Origin: Geobacter sp. SVR
GTDB taxonomy: Bacteria > Desulfobacterota > Desulfuromonadia > Geobacterales > Pseudopelobacteraceae
NCBI RefSeq assembly: GCF_016865365.1
Contig: NZ_AP024469.1
Coordinates: 2,820,501 to 2,884,500, forward strand
Reading direction: 5' to 3'
DNA length: 64,000 nt
A program made the translations under genes and the position numbers. Position 1 is the first letter of the stretch. Each line of letters opens with the position of its first letter. Under the pieces are notes generated by a model. The model saw only the letters and a program-made list of their open reading frames with translations, did not search any database and was not told the DNA's origin. Below are positions 1-8,215 of this stretch, piece after piece.

Positions 1-1
1 A

Positions 2-856
2 ATTTTCGCGAATGTAGCGGAAGGTGGGCATGTAACACAGGCGAGCACCCGGTTGCTGCTGACGCAATCTGCGGTCAGCATGGCCATTGCCGAACTGGAA
101 CGACTGGCAGGCGCACCGCTTTTTGAACGGCAGGGCAGGCGTCTGTTTCTGAATGACCGGGGGCGACACATTCTCCCGGACGTTCAGGACGTGCTCACGA
201 AAGTCCGGACCATAGAACGGTTCCTGGAGGAATCTGTCGGAGAGCCGAGCGGAGTTCTGCATGTGGGGGCCAGCACCACTATCGGCAACTATATGCTTCC
301 TGCCATTATCGGAGAATTCTCGCGGCTCTATCCCCGGGCACAAGCGCTGCTTCATATCGGCAATGCCCAGCAGATGGAAAAAGCGGTGGAAAGTGGAGAA
401 TTGGACCTTGGACTTATCGAAGGGCTCCCCCACATCGGTTCGCTCAGCGTGACACCCTGGAAGCCCGATGAACTTGTCATCGTTGTCGGGAAAGAGCATG
501 AATGGGCAGCGGGGAAACAGGCGTCTCCCGAGATGCTGGAAAATGGGCTCTGGATAATGCGGGAAAAAGGTTCCGGCACACGGGAGATATTCGAGGCAGC
601 CATGGGCAGACAGGGGATCACCTTCTCTGTTGCCCTGGAGCTGGGGCATACCGAGGCAATCAAGAAGGCGGTGGAGGCTGGCCTGGGTAGTGGGTGCCTG
701 TCGAGAATGGCTGTTCAGAGAGAGTTGGATAATGGCTGGCTCGTTGAAATCGCAAGCCCGCTCGACCTGCAGAGAACCCTCATAATCCTGACAAGAAAGA
801 GTGAACACCAGACAACACTGTTGAAGGCATTTCTCGCGCTGTTGCTCCCCCGGTAA
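2..856 (+). CDS. LysR-family transcriptional regulator, 5' end outside the window
   Basis: DNA-binding transcriptional regulator of the LysR family. The open frame runs in from the window edge and reads FANVAEGGHVTQASTRLLLTQ, the usual LysR helix-turn-helix, before the first in-window start-like codon (TTG at 53). The true start therefore lies upstream and the gene is truncated by the window, not broken. After the HTH and linker comes a periplasmic-binding-protein-like effector domain, starting near GVLHVGASTTIGNYMLP, of the kind seen in CysB/CysL-like and selenium-metabolism-associated LysR proteins. The effector cannot be read from sequence. The stop at 854-856 is followed by about 90 bp and then the convergent reductase gene. 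Confidence 0.9.
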   Translation: MFANVAEGGHVTQASTRLLLTQSAVSMAIAELERLAGAPLFERQGRRLFLNDRGRHILPDVQDVLTKVRTIERFLEESVGEPSGVLHVGASTTIGNYMLPAIIGEFSRLYPRAQALLHIGNAQQMEKAVESGELDLGLIEGLPHIGSLSVTPWKPDELVIVVGKEHEWAAGKQASPEMLENGLWIMREKGSGTREIFEAAMGRQGITFSVALELGHTEAIKKAVEAGLGSGCLSRMAVQRELDNGWLVEIASPLDLQRTLIILTRKSEHQTTLLKAFLALLLPR

Positions 857-947
857 CCGGTGAGGAGTTCCGGGGACTCCATCCTGTCCCCGGAATCTTA
901 AGGTTGAACCTGAATCGGTAAGGCCTTCCTGGCTCACGGATTCAGGT

Positions 948-3422
948 TTAAATGAACAGGTTCGTATTCCCTTCCTCGGCAGCCGCGAGATAAGAGGCCA
1001 CGCCGCCGCTCTCCACCCCTTCCACCAGTTCCTCCTGCTTGATCCCCATCAGGTCCATGGACATCTGGCAGGCCACCAGCTCGATCCCCATCGTCCGGGC
1101 CTGGGCGATCATGCTCTCCAGGGAAGCGACGTTCTTCTGTCCCATGATCATGCGGATCATTCGGGGGCCGATACCTGCCATATTCATCCGTGACAGGCCG
1201 AGCTTCGCCGCACCGCGCGGCATCATCATGCCGAACATTCTATCCATCAGTCCTTTACTGACCGTCACCCGCTCGGGCCGGCGCAGCACGTTCAATCCCC
1301 AGAAGGTGAAGAACATGGTGACCTTCCGTCCCATGGCAGCGGCCCCGGTGGCAATGATGAACGAGGCGATGGCTTTGTCGAGATCTCCGCTGAAGACCAC
1401 GATCGTCTTGGAAGTCCCGGCCCGATGGGGGCCCCTTTCTACCGGCACCGCGGTGGCGGGCACCCCACACCGTATCCGGGCCATGATCCTGCCCGGTTCG
1501 CGCTCAAGGGCGAGCAGCGTATTGCCAGTCTTGGAGCACCACGCCTGCACATCGTTGGCAAAGCCGGGGTCGGAGGCGGTAATCTCCAGCACCTCCCCAT
1601 CGTTCAACTGCTGCATGCTGTTATGCAGTTGCAGAATCGGCCCCGGACACTGGAGTCCGCAGGCATTGACCTTCACCATCTCCGCCGTCGGTATCCCCTC
1701 CCCCGCTTCGTTTTTCGGCGCGGCAGCGACTACACCCTTGTCCGCCGGAGCCTGCGACCGCAGTTCCTGCTCCTTGAGCACCGTTTGAAAGACCCGATAC
1801 CCGCCGCTCAGGTTCTTTACGGATCGGAATCCGTTCTGCAGTAAAATCCGGGATGCAAGGTACGCCCGCAACCCGACTTGGCAATAGACGACGATTTGCC
1901 TGTCCCGCGGCAGTTCCTGCAAGCGCCCCCGCAACTCATTGAGCGGAATGTTCACCGCACCGGGAATGGCGCCCAGTTGGAACTCGACCGGCTCGCGGAT
2001 GTCGAGCAGAAACCGTGCACTCGCTTCCTGCTCTCGCAACTGGTCCCAGGTGATGACTGCCATGTCGTCGTTGATGATGTTCGTGGCGGTGTAACCCGCG
2101 ATATTGACCGGGTCCTTGGCTGAAGAAAAGGGAGGAGCATAGGCCAGTTCCAGGTCGGTCAGGTCGAAGACCGTCTTTTCGAATCGGATGGCTGTTGCCA
2201 GCACGTCGAGACGCTTGTCGACCCCTTCATGACCGGCCGCCTGAGCCCCCAGGAGCCGTCCCGTATCCGGGGCGAACAGGAGCTTGATGGTCAGGGTCGA
2301 TGCCCCCGGATAATAGGATGCATGGGAGTTGGAATGGGTGATCGAAACCGCGTAGTCGATTCCCCGCTTCTTCAAGGCTTTTTCGCTCAATCCGGTCGAG
2401 CCGGCATGCAGGTCAAAGACCTTGACGATCGAGGTGCCCTGGGCGCCGCGATAAACGGCATCCCGCCCTGCCAGGATATCGGCCAGGAGCCGCCCCTGGC
2501 GATTGGCAGGCCCGGCCAACGGCACCCAACCCGGTGTTCCGGATACGATCTCCCGGATCTCCACGGCATCGCCCACGGCGTAAATATCGGGGTCGGAGGT
2601 CTGCAGCCGTTCATCGACCCGGATCGCTCCGCTGCTTCCCAGGCTTAAGCCCGCGTCTACAGCCAGCGTGGTTTCCGGGCGTACCCCTATCGCTAAAACA
2701 ACCATTTCGGCGACGATTTTTGTGCCGTCATTCAGGAGTATTTCCAGGTTTTTTCCGTTTTCATGGATGGCCGCCAGTCCGTTCCCCAGTATCAGGTTGA
2801 TTCCCCTGCCGCGCAGTTCCTGATGGACCAGGGTCGCCATTTCGTAATCGAGATTGTTCAGAACCTGATCGGACATCTCGACGATCGTCACCTTTTTACC
2901 GGCTTCTGCCAGGTTTTCCGCCATTTCGATGCCGATAAACCCTCCGCCGACAACCACGGCGGAATGCACTTCTTGTTCCGTCAGATACCCTTTGATGCGG
3001 TCGGTGTCGGGAACGGTACGCAAGGTAAAGACATTCGGCAAGCGGCTGCCCGGAACGTTCGGAACGATGGGGGACGAACCGGGTGACAAAACCAGTTTGT
3101 CATAGGCTACGGTATAGGTATTTCCCTGTTCCAGGTCCCTGACGACCACTTCCTTTTTATCACGATCGATCCTCACCACTTCACTTCTCACTTTGACATC
3201 GATGTTGAAGCGCTTTTTCATGGCTTCGGGAGTCTGCAGGAAGAGCGCGTCCCGGTCGCTGATGATGCCCCCGATATAATACGGCAGTCCACAGTTGGCG
3301 TACGAGATGGCATCCCCTCTTTCCAGGATGACGATTTCCAGACTTTCATCCAGGCGCCGCAGCCTGGCCGCTGTGCTTGCCCCCCCGGCGACTCCGCCGA
3401 CGATCACGATTTTCTTTTTCAT
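948..3422 (-). CDS. CoA-disulfide/persulfide reductase fused to rhodanese, TusA and DsrE-like domains
   Basis: Predicted cytoplasmic flavoprotein of 824 residues handling sulfane sulfur. Order of domains: FAD/NAD(P)H pyridine-nucleotide disulfide oxidoreductase (about 1-320, GGVAGG dinucleotide loop at 9-14, single redox Cys44 in YANCGLPYY as in CoA-disulfide reductases); dimerisation domain (about 330-440); rhodanese (about 455-550, active Cys514 in VVYCQVG); TusA-like domain (about 583-652, CPGP with Cys592); and a C-terminal DsrE/DsrF-like domain (about 672-824). Each module is known in sulfur transfer, so the fusion plausibly passes persulfide from rhodanese to TusA while reducing CoA or glutathione persulfide with NAD(P)H. 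An AAGGAGTG ribosome site precedes the ATG. The upstream palindrome at 3490-3515 suggests control by the adjacent ArsR protein. Substrate is inferred, not shown. Confidence 0.9.
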   Translation of the reverse strand: MKKKIVIVGGVAGGASTAARLRRLDESLEIVILERGDAISYANCGLPYYIGGIISDRDALFLQTPEAMKKRFNIDVKVRSEVVRIDRDKKEVVVRDLEQGNTYTVAYDKLVLSPGSSPIVPNVPGSRLPNVFTLRTVPDTDRIKGYLTEQEVHSAVVVGGGFIGIEMAENLAEAGKKVTIVEMSDQVLNNLDYEMATLVHQELRGRGINLILGNGLAAIHENGKNLEILLNDGTKIVAEMVVLAIGVRPETTLAVDAGLSLGSSGAIRVDERLQTSDPDIYAVGDAVEIREIVSGTPGWVPLAGPANRQGRLLADILAGRDAVYRGAQGTSIVKVFDLHAGSTGLSEKALKKRGIDYAVSITHSNSHASYYPGASTLTIKLLFAPDTGRLLGAQAAGHEGVDKRLDVLATAIRFEKTVFDLTDLELAYAPPFSSAKDPVNIAGYTATNIINDDMAVITWDQLREQEASARFLLDIREPVEFQLGAIPGAVNIPLNELRGRLQELPRDRQIVVYCQVGLRAYLASRILLQNGFRSVKNLSGGYRVFQTVLKEQELRSQAPADKGVVAAAPKNEAGEGIPTAEMVKVNACGLQCPGPILQLHNSMQQLNDGEVLEITASDPGFANDVQAWCSKTGNTLLALEREPGRIMARIRCGVPATAVPVERGPHRAGTSKTIVVFSGDLDKAIASFIIATGAAAMGRKVTMFFTFWGLNVLRRPERVTVSKGLMDRMFGMMMPRGAAKLGLSRMNMAGIGPRMIRMIMGQKNVASLESMIAQARTMGIELVACQMSMDLMGIKQEELVEGVESGGVASYLAAAEEGNTNLFI

Positions 3423-3489
3423 ACTGTGTCACTCCTTTGCGAATATCGATCGACCGGCGAGAAGGATGCCGGCTCTTTCAAAACCATCT

Positions 3490-3515
3490 ATCCATATATT
3501 ACAATATAAGGATAA
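3490..3515. promoter_or_regulatory. ArsR-type operator palindrome
   Basis: A 26-bp near-perfect palindrome: left half TATCCATATATT, 2-bp centre, right half that reads TATCCTTATATT on the other strand (11 of 12 positions match). It lies about 70 bp upstream of the reductase start and shares the core ATATTAC(A/G)ATAT with a second site at 3928-3939 in front of the ArsR gene. AT-rich imperfect palindromes of this kind are typical ArsR/SmtB sites. Binding is inferred. Confidence 0.65.
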
Positions 3516-3602
3516 AATAGATTTAAAAAAAACTTCAAAACACCGGGAATCTGGTAAAACCGGATTCAAACCGCGCTTTGAAGCAGAATCTAAAATTCGT
3601 GG

Positions 3603-3887
3603 TTACCAAAAAAGAGCTGCAATCACCTTTTTCAGATCTTCGTTGACCACCTTGTAAAAAATCTCGACTCCCTGGCGGTTTCCTTTAATAATGCCGGCAT
3701 CGCGCAGTTTTCCGAGATGCTGGGAAATGGTTGACTGAGGGATCTGGAGGCAGGACTGTATGGTATTGACATTGCACTCACCCTGTTCCAGAAGCCCCCG
3801 TACAATGCACAGTCTGACCGGATGGGCAACAGCTTTCAGAAGTTCGGCTTTGGATGTCAGCAATTCAAAATCGCCAGGATGTTCCAT
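3603..3887 (-). CDS. ArsR/SmtB-family repressor
   Basis: Winged-helix repressor of 94 residues with the typical ArsR core (KAVAHPVRLCIVRGL, then the recognition helix QSTISQHLGKLRDAGII and the wing). The ATG at 3887 is chosen over one nine codons upstream because AAGGAG sits 7 nt before it. Three cysteines are present (RLCIV, GECNV, QSCLQ); the canonical ELCVCDL arsenic/metal site is replaced by ECNVNTI. With the adjacent sulfur-transfer reductase and shared operator motifs, a persulfide-responsive repressor in the manner of SqrR/BigR is plausible, although its cysteines do not obviously match those of SqrR. Transcribed toward the reductase gene, which has its own operator. Confidence 0.88.
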   Translation of the reverse strand: MEHPGDFELLTSKAELLKAVAHPVRLCIVRGLLEQGECNVNTIQSCLQIPQSTISQHLGKLRDAGIIKGNRQGVEIFYKVVNEDLKKVIAALFW

Positions 3888-3916
3888 GGACCCGCTCCTT
3901 GTGTAACTAAACAATT

Positions 3917-3939
3917 ATCATATTTCAATATTACGATAT
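3917..3939. promoter_or_regulatory. Second ArsR-type operator-like site
   Basis: AT-rich imperfect dyad directly upstream of the ArsR gene, containing ATATTACGATAT (3928-3939), which matches the core ATATTACAATAT of the palindrome at 3497-3508. Its position fits autoregulation. The symmetry is weaker than at the first site. Confidence 0.5.
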
Positions 3940-4026
3940 ATGCAATTGGAAAAATCATCGTTAAGATACGCTGCGCTTGATACATCATCCCGAAACGAAA
4001 TCAGAAATGAAATTGGAGAGCCCCCC

Positions 4027-4626
4027 ATGTACCCTGAATCCGATGAATTGAACGACTACCTGGCTTCCGATGCCGTCATCGACTGGCAGACCCCCGCTAT
4101 CCGGGAAAAGGCTCTGGAGCTTACCCGCTCCCTCCCGGACGAAATCGCAAAGGCCCGCTGCCTGTACGAATGGGTACGGGATGTTATCACCCACACCCAT
4201 GATGCCGGCCTCGACGTCGTGACCTGCGCAGCCAGCGACGTGCTCCGTCACGGCACCGGGATCTGTTTCGCCAAGAGCCACCTTCTGGCCGCTCTGCTGC
4301 GGGCGGCCGGTATCCCGGCCGGTTTCTGTTACCAGGTATTGCGCAAGGATCCCCCCACTGATAACAGCCCGGTCCTGCACGGGTTCAACGCCATCTACCT
4401 TGCCGAACTCGACCGGTGGATCCGCGTGGATGCGCGGGGCAATACCGGGGGGATCGACGCCCAGTTCAGCCTCGCGAAAGAACGGCTCGCCTTTGCCATG
4501 GACCCTGCGGCGGACGAATTCATCTATGAGGCGATCTTTGCCGCACCGGTAGGCAGCGTGGTCGAGAGGCTGCAGATGTACGACACCCTGAACGAGCTAT
4601 GGTGGGATCTGCCGGAGTGCCTTTGA
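4027..4626 (+). CDS. Transglutaminase-like domain protein
   Basis: Protein of 199 residues with a transglutaminase-like (papain-fold) core. The catalytic triad is visible: Cys80 in HGTGICFAKSHLL, His118 in VLHGFNA and Asp135 in RVDARGN. The ATG at 4027 is preferred because GGAGAG lies 6 nt upstream; an in-frame ATG at 3940 would add 29 residues lacking family similarity and overlap the ArsR control region. There is no signal peptide, so a cytoplasmic peptidase or amidase-like role is likely. Prokaryotic members of this family are mostly uncharacterised and no substrate can be assigned. Confidence 0.85.
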   Translation: MYPESDELNDYLASDAVIDWQTPAIREKALELTRSLPDEIAKARCLYEWVRDVITHTHDAGLDVVTCAASDVLRHGTGICFAKSHLLAALLRAAGIPAGFCYQVLRKDPPTDNSPVLHGFNAIYLAELDRWIRVDARGNTGGIDAQFSLAKERLAFAMDPAADEFIYEAIFAAPVGSVVERLQMYDTLNELWWDLPECL

Positions 4627-4676
4627 GCCCCCCGAATTGCCCTCAAGGAAGTCCGGGCGCCAGGCATGACATTCTG

Positions 4677-5291
4677 TCACTTTACCAGCGACGCCTGAAC
4701 CTCATCGCCAGCCTTCTGTGGAGACCGGAAATACCGCACCGCCATCGGCACCAGCAGCATCGCACCAAGCACGATCAGCATCGTGGTATTCGGGTCGCGG
4801 ATGTATGAATTCAGTTGCAATGTCGAAACCGCGATGACGGCAAAATAGAGCATGTCACCGGTGATGGCAATGGCCCAGCCGGTCAGGAATCCATGCCCGA
4901 CAGCAAGCGCCGAGGCGCGCCCGGTCATGGGATCGACGCCAAAGGCGATCATGATCAGCGCAACGGGACCGGCGCCGGTTCCGCTGAAATGAGACACACT
5001 GCGGGCGGTGGCTGCCCTCATGACCGCATTGATACGGGCCAGAAACGGGACTTTGCTGCAGATACGTGCCATAAGGCGGAGGAGCGGTTCGAAAACGATG
5101 GCCAGAATCACATCCGAAACCAGGTACAGACAGGCCATGACAAGCCAGGACAGGCCGCTGGAATGGGCGAGCATGACGCCGGCCGGGATGCCACCACCTA
5201 CCGGAAGGAGGAACAGCTTCAGCACCGCAATCATTGCCGATGCTGATTGAGGCAAGCCGGAATACGGGCTAAAAATTGAGGAGAGGGCCAT
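4677..5291 (-). CDS. Integral membrane protein of unknown function
   Basis: A 204-residue hydrophobic protein with about four to five predicted transmembrane segments and a Gly-rich loop (FSGTGAGPVALIMIAFGVDP). A basic stretch near RLMARICSKVPFLARINAVMR probably lies in the cytoplasm. GGAG stands 5 nt before the ATG. I do not recognise a characterised family; the GTGAGP stretch suggests a transport function but this is not established. It is convergent with the transglutaminase-like gene, 50 bp away. Confidence 0.6.
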   Translation of the reverse strand: MALSSIFSPYSGLPQSASAMIAVLKLFLLPVGGGIPAGVMLAHSSGLSWLVMACLYLVSDVILAIVFEPLLRLMARICSKVPFLARINAVMRAATARSVSHFSGTGAGPVALIMIAFGVDPMTGRASALAVGHGFLTGWAIAITGDMLYFAVIAVSTLQLNSYIRDPNTTMLIVLGAMLLVPMAVRYFRSPQKAGDEVQASLVK

Positions 5292-5448
5292 GTGGCTCCG
5301 ATTGCGTCAGAGGTAGGTTTTTAACGTCACTCCAAAGCTGTCATGATGTGCTGAAGGTGTCAAGCAGGCTTTACCGTGACTCTCCCCCGATGCATTATCT
5401 CCCCCCACCCTGCATTATATCCGGAACCGGCATGGGAGCGGCCTGCGG

Positions 5449-5781
5449 ATGCATATTCTTCTCAAAACGATAATCAGCATGGCGATCATTTTTTCTGCCA
5501 CGGCAATCGGGAAGAGACTTCTCGCCACCGCCGGCCTCATTGGGGTCATGCCTCTGGCCGGTGCCCTTGTGCTTGTCTGGCTGCGCCTGGAAAGCAAGGG
5601 TGATGCGGCGATCGTGCAGGAGTTCACCAGAAGTGCCTTGTGGGGGATCGTGCTGAGCATTCTTTTTTACCTGGTAGCGTTCGTCTGCTTCAAGAAGCAC
5701 TTGCCGCTACCTGTCGTCCTCGTATCGAGTTTCGGGGCATGGTCTGGGGCGGCGTTCGTTCATCAATGGCTATTGAAATAG
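5449..5781 (+). CDS. Small membrane protein, DUF3147-like
   Basis: A 110-residue protein with four predicted transmembrane helices, beginning MHILLKTIISMAIIFSATAI and containing LIGVMPLAGALVLVWL, which resembles the DUF3147 family of inner-membrane proteins of unknown function. It is followed by a bidirectional terminator shared with the convergent OmpA lipoprotein gene. A GGGAG sits about 11 nt before the start, a slightly long spacing. Confidence 0.6.
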   Translation: MHILLKTIISMAIIFSATAIGKRLLATAGLIGVMPLAGALVLVWLRLESKGDAAIVQEFTRSALWGIVLSILFYLVAFVCFKKHLPLPVVLVSSFGAWSGAAFVHQWLLK

Positions 5782-5816
5782 GAAGTGGCGTCAATCAAAT
5801 AGAGGGGGTAAAACAG

Positions 5817-5850
5817 AACCGGCGCCGCGGAATCATTCCGGGCGCCGGTT
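5817..5850. terminator. Bidirectional intrinsic terminator
   Basis: Strong hairpin with outer arms AACCGGCGCC and GGCGCCGGTT and an inner GGAATCATTCC dyad, lying between two convergent genes that end at 5781 (+) and 5891 (-). Short T/A tracts flank it. Confidence 0.75.
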
Positions 5851-5890
5851 TGCTGCTGCTTCATCCCAGGTTTCATTTCACGGGTTGGCT

Positions 5891-6877
5891 TTATTCACAG
5901 ATGAAATTACCCTGGATCCTTCTGTTCTGCTGCCTCCCGGCAGCGGTCTTGTTGCTGGCGATCGGTTGATCCTCGCCGAACCCTTTGGCGCTGATCCGAT
6001 CCGGATCTATCCCGAATTTATCGACGAGATAGGTACGCACGTTTTCGGCACGTTGCTGTGAAAGCTTCATGTTGTGTGCACGAGTTCCGACATTGTCGGT
6101 ATACCCTTCCACCGTCCCTTTGGCCTTCGGGAACTCTTTAAGGGCTTCGCCCCATTTATCCAGCTCGTCATAATACTGAGGCTTTATATCCGCCTTATCG
6201 AAGTCGAACTGAATGTCAATCACCGAGGGGGAACAGAGTTTTTCGGGCGAAAGCTTCTGCCGGACAACGGGAGCGGCAACCTCGACCTTCGCACTGCTCT
6301 GGGTGGTACCGCCGGCACCGCTGCAGCTCAGCGTATACGTCGTGTTTTCTTCAGGAACGACGGACATCGAGCCCTGCGGCTCCACAACGCCGATGCCGGG
6401 CTGAATGTCACAACGGGAGGCGTTCTGCGATGACCAGACAAGGGTAACCGGTTCCCCCTTGGTGACGGTTGCCCGGGTTACGGTAAAGCTGCTGATAGGT
6501 GGCGGAGGCGGAGGAACAGGTTTGGGCGCCGGAGCGACCACGGGCGGCGGAGTCGGTTTAGGCGGACAGAGCGCATTCGCTTTTGCCGTTGCCTGTTTCG
6601 CCAACGCGACCCCCTCTTCGGTGTGGCATGCCCTGAAGACGTCATAGGCATGATTTTTTGCATCTTCCGCTGCCTTGAATTCAGCCGGGCAGGCATCCGC
6701 CTTGCCTGACCGGCGTGCATTTTCGACAGCTCGATCCGCTTCCTGCATTTCAGAACGGATGTAGTAGCCGGGGATATCGCCGCGTCCCGTATTGACCTCG
6801 TAATGGGCGCAGCCGGATATGCCGCCAAATACCACTGTCAGCCAAAGAATAGGCACGAGCCGTGATAGTGGTTTCAT
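5891..6877 (-). CDS. OmpA-family outer-membrane lipoprotein
   Basis: Lipoprotein of 328 residues. The ATG at 6877 is chosen because AAGGAGA precedes it and it gives a clean signal peptide ending in the lipobox GISGC. After the lipidated Cys come a helical segment with regularly spaced Ala/Cys, a proline-rich linker (about 115-140), an Ig-like domain (about 140-215, starting SSFTVTRATVTKGEPV) and a C-terminal OmpA/MotB peptidoglycan-binding domain (IQFDFDKADI, then GYTDNVGTRAHNMKLSQQRA and NRRIQGNF). It probably tethers the outer membrane to peptidoglycan; the Ig-like insert is less common. An in-frame upstream ATG at 6991 would add a non-signal extension. Confidence 0.9.
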   Translation of the reverse strand: MKPLSRLVPILWLTVVFGGISGCAHYEVNTGRGDIPGYYIRSEMQEADRAVENARRSGKADACPAEFKAAEDAKNHAYDVFRACHTEEGVALAKQATAKANALCPPKPTPPPVVAPAPKPVPPPPPPISSFTVTRATVTKGEPVTLVWSSQNASRCDIQPGIGVVEPQGSMSVVPEENTTYTLSCSGAGGTTQSSAKVEVAAPVVRQKLSPEKLCSPSVIDIQFDFDKADIKPQYYDELDKWGEALKEFPKAKGTVEGYTDNVGTRAHNMKLSQQRAENVRTYLVDKFGIDPDRISAKGFGEDQPIASNKTAAGRQQNRRIQGNFICE

Positions 6878-7387
6878 AACACTCTCCTTCTGTCTTTTAA
6901 TACCATCTGACACCTTAAAGCGTATCCAAACGGCAGTCAATGTCAAGTAACAGTGTTTCAACCATTTGGATGGTATATAACTTCTTGTCACCGGATTGCA
7001 AATAGTACTGTGTTCGGATAAATGCCGATACTCTTACCGGTAACTGTTCCTAGTTGGTATTCAGACACTACGCCACATGGTGTATCGGGAATTGCCATGT
7101 TTCGTTTGATTCTGCCCGGCATGCGGTCAGCCGCATTCTTCAGCAGCACCTTTGGAGGGGGCACTGGTTTTGGACCGCCAGCGCGAGGTTCGGGTACATG
7201 TTCCTGTTTCTGGTCTCCTATACCCTCTTCGCCAAAGGATGGCAGCATACAAGACAGCACTATACCGGCACTTAATCCCTTGACTACCGGACGGAAGTTA
7301 CACTAACCTCCTGAGAGGCTGCGGTCCGTGCTGCAGCTGCCGGCTGTGCCGGTTCAAAACTACATCCACTACAGAAGGAGCAGATCA
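6878..7387. other. Intergenic region without a convincing gene
   Basis: About 510 bp between the divergent OmpA lipoprotein gene and the gene at 7388. Open frames of 60-95 codons exist on both strands (7022-7306 + and 6988-7260 -), but they overlap each other, lack ribosome sites and have no recognisable content. The minus frame has a PEPRAGGPKPVPPPK stretch that faintly resembles the Pro-rich linker of the neighbouring lipoprotein and could be a decayed remnant. The promoters of both flanking genes must lie here. Confidence 0.5.
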
Positions 7388-7744
7388 ATGAACGTTTCGA
7401 TTACTTACAGAGCACATATCGAAGACGGCGTGCTGGACGAGCTTGCCGGCCAACTGCCGGTAATCATCGCAAAGGTTCTGGAGGTGCCCGGGGGGAACCT
7501 GGCACGGCTCAAGCCGGACCAGATTTCCCTCTCCTTTTCCCAGGCCAGCCCCCGCGATACCGGAGCGGACATTCGAATCATAGCGTTCGCCAAGAGCAAT
7601 TTCGCCCGCAAATCGACGGAAAACGACCTGGCACATCAAATACTGGAAAAGGTCACCGATGTGACCGGCACGAGCGCCCAAAAGTGCTCGGTCAACATCC
7701 GTCTGTACCTCATGGAGATCGGAACGGCAGAACAATCGGCCTGA
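7388..7744 (+). CDS. Conserved hypothetical protein, possibly tautomerase-like fold
   Basis: A soluble 118-residue protein starting at the ATG 7 nt after AAGGAG (7375-7380); an upstream in-frame start at 7328 has no ribosome site. The order of strands and helices (MNVSITYRAHIED, then a helix, KPDQISLSFSQASPRDTGADIRIIAFAKS, then a helix and INIRLYLMEI-like end) is reminiscent of small tautomerase or MIF-like folds, but it lacks the N-terminal Pro1 that is catalytic in that superfamily. Function unknown. It is followed by the yjdM-like gene 84 bp downstream. Confidence 0.6.
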   Translation: MNVSITYRAHIEDGVLDELAGQLPVIIAKVLEVPGGNLARLKPDQISLSFSQASPRDTGADIRIIAFAKSNFARKSTENDLAHQILEKVTDVTGTSAQKCSVNIRLYLMEIGTAEQSA

Positions 7745-7828
7745 TGGCCGTAGATCGGTTTCCGGCGGGGCATTCACCACGCCCTGCGCCCCTCCGGTCA
7801 CCGGTAACCACACATGACAAGGACACCA

Positions 7829-8167
7829 ATGACCAGCCTGCCCAAATGCCCCACATGCAGCTCCGAATACACCTACGAAGACGGAGAACTGTACGTCTGC
7901 CCCGAATGCGCCCACGAGTGGGCAATAACGCCATCGGAGTCCGCCGAAGCCGACAGCGTGGTACGTGACGCCTTCGGCAACGTGCTCAGTGACGGCGACA
8001 CGGTCACCGTCATCAAGGACCTGAAGATCAAGGGGTCGTCATCAGTTGTCAAGGTGGGCACCAAGGTCAGGAACATCCGCATCGTCTCGGGAGACCATGA
8101 CATCGACTGCAAGATCGACGGCATCGGCGCCATGCAGTTGAAATCCGGGTTCGTCAAGAAGGCGTGA
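7829..8167 (+). CDS. yjdM: Zinc-ribbon protein of the YjdM/PhnA family
   Basis: A 112-residue protein closely resembling E. coli YjdM (formerly PhnA). The N terminus has a zinc ribbon with two CxxC pairs ([21 protein letters not shown]), and the C terminus the family signature [21 protein letters not shown] and [18 protein letters not shown]. The ATG at 7829 is preferred over 7814 because it matches the usual [10 protein letters not shown] start. Despite the old name it is not part of the C-P lyase core; its function is unresolved. Confidence 0.93.
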   Translation: MTSLPKCPTCSSEYTYEDGELYVCPECAHEWAITPSESAEADSVVRDAFGNVLSDGDTVTVIKDLKIKGSSSVVKVGTKVRNIRIVSGDHDIDCKIDGIGAMQLKSGFVKKA

Positions 8168-8215
8168 TCCGCGGAATCTCTACCGCTTTGTAAATCCCCA
8201 GGACATGGTATTATT

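Noticed and set aside
6988-7306. Overlapping open frames on both strands between the OmpA lipoprotein and the gene at 7388
   Set aside because: No ribosome site, mutual overlap and low-complexity translation; kept only as an intergenic note.
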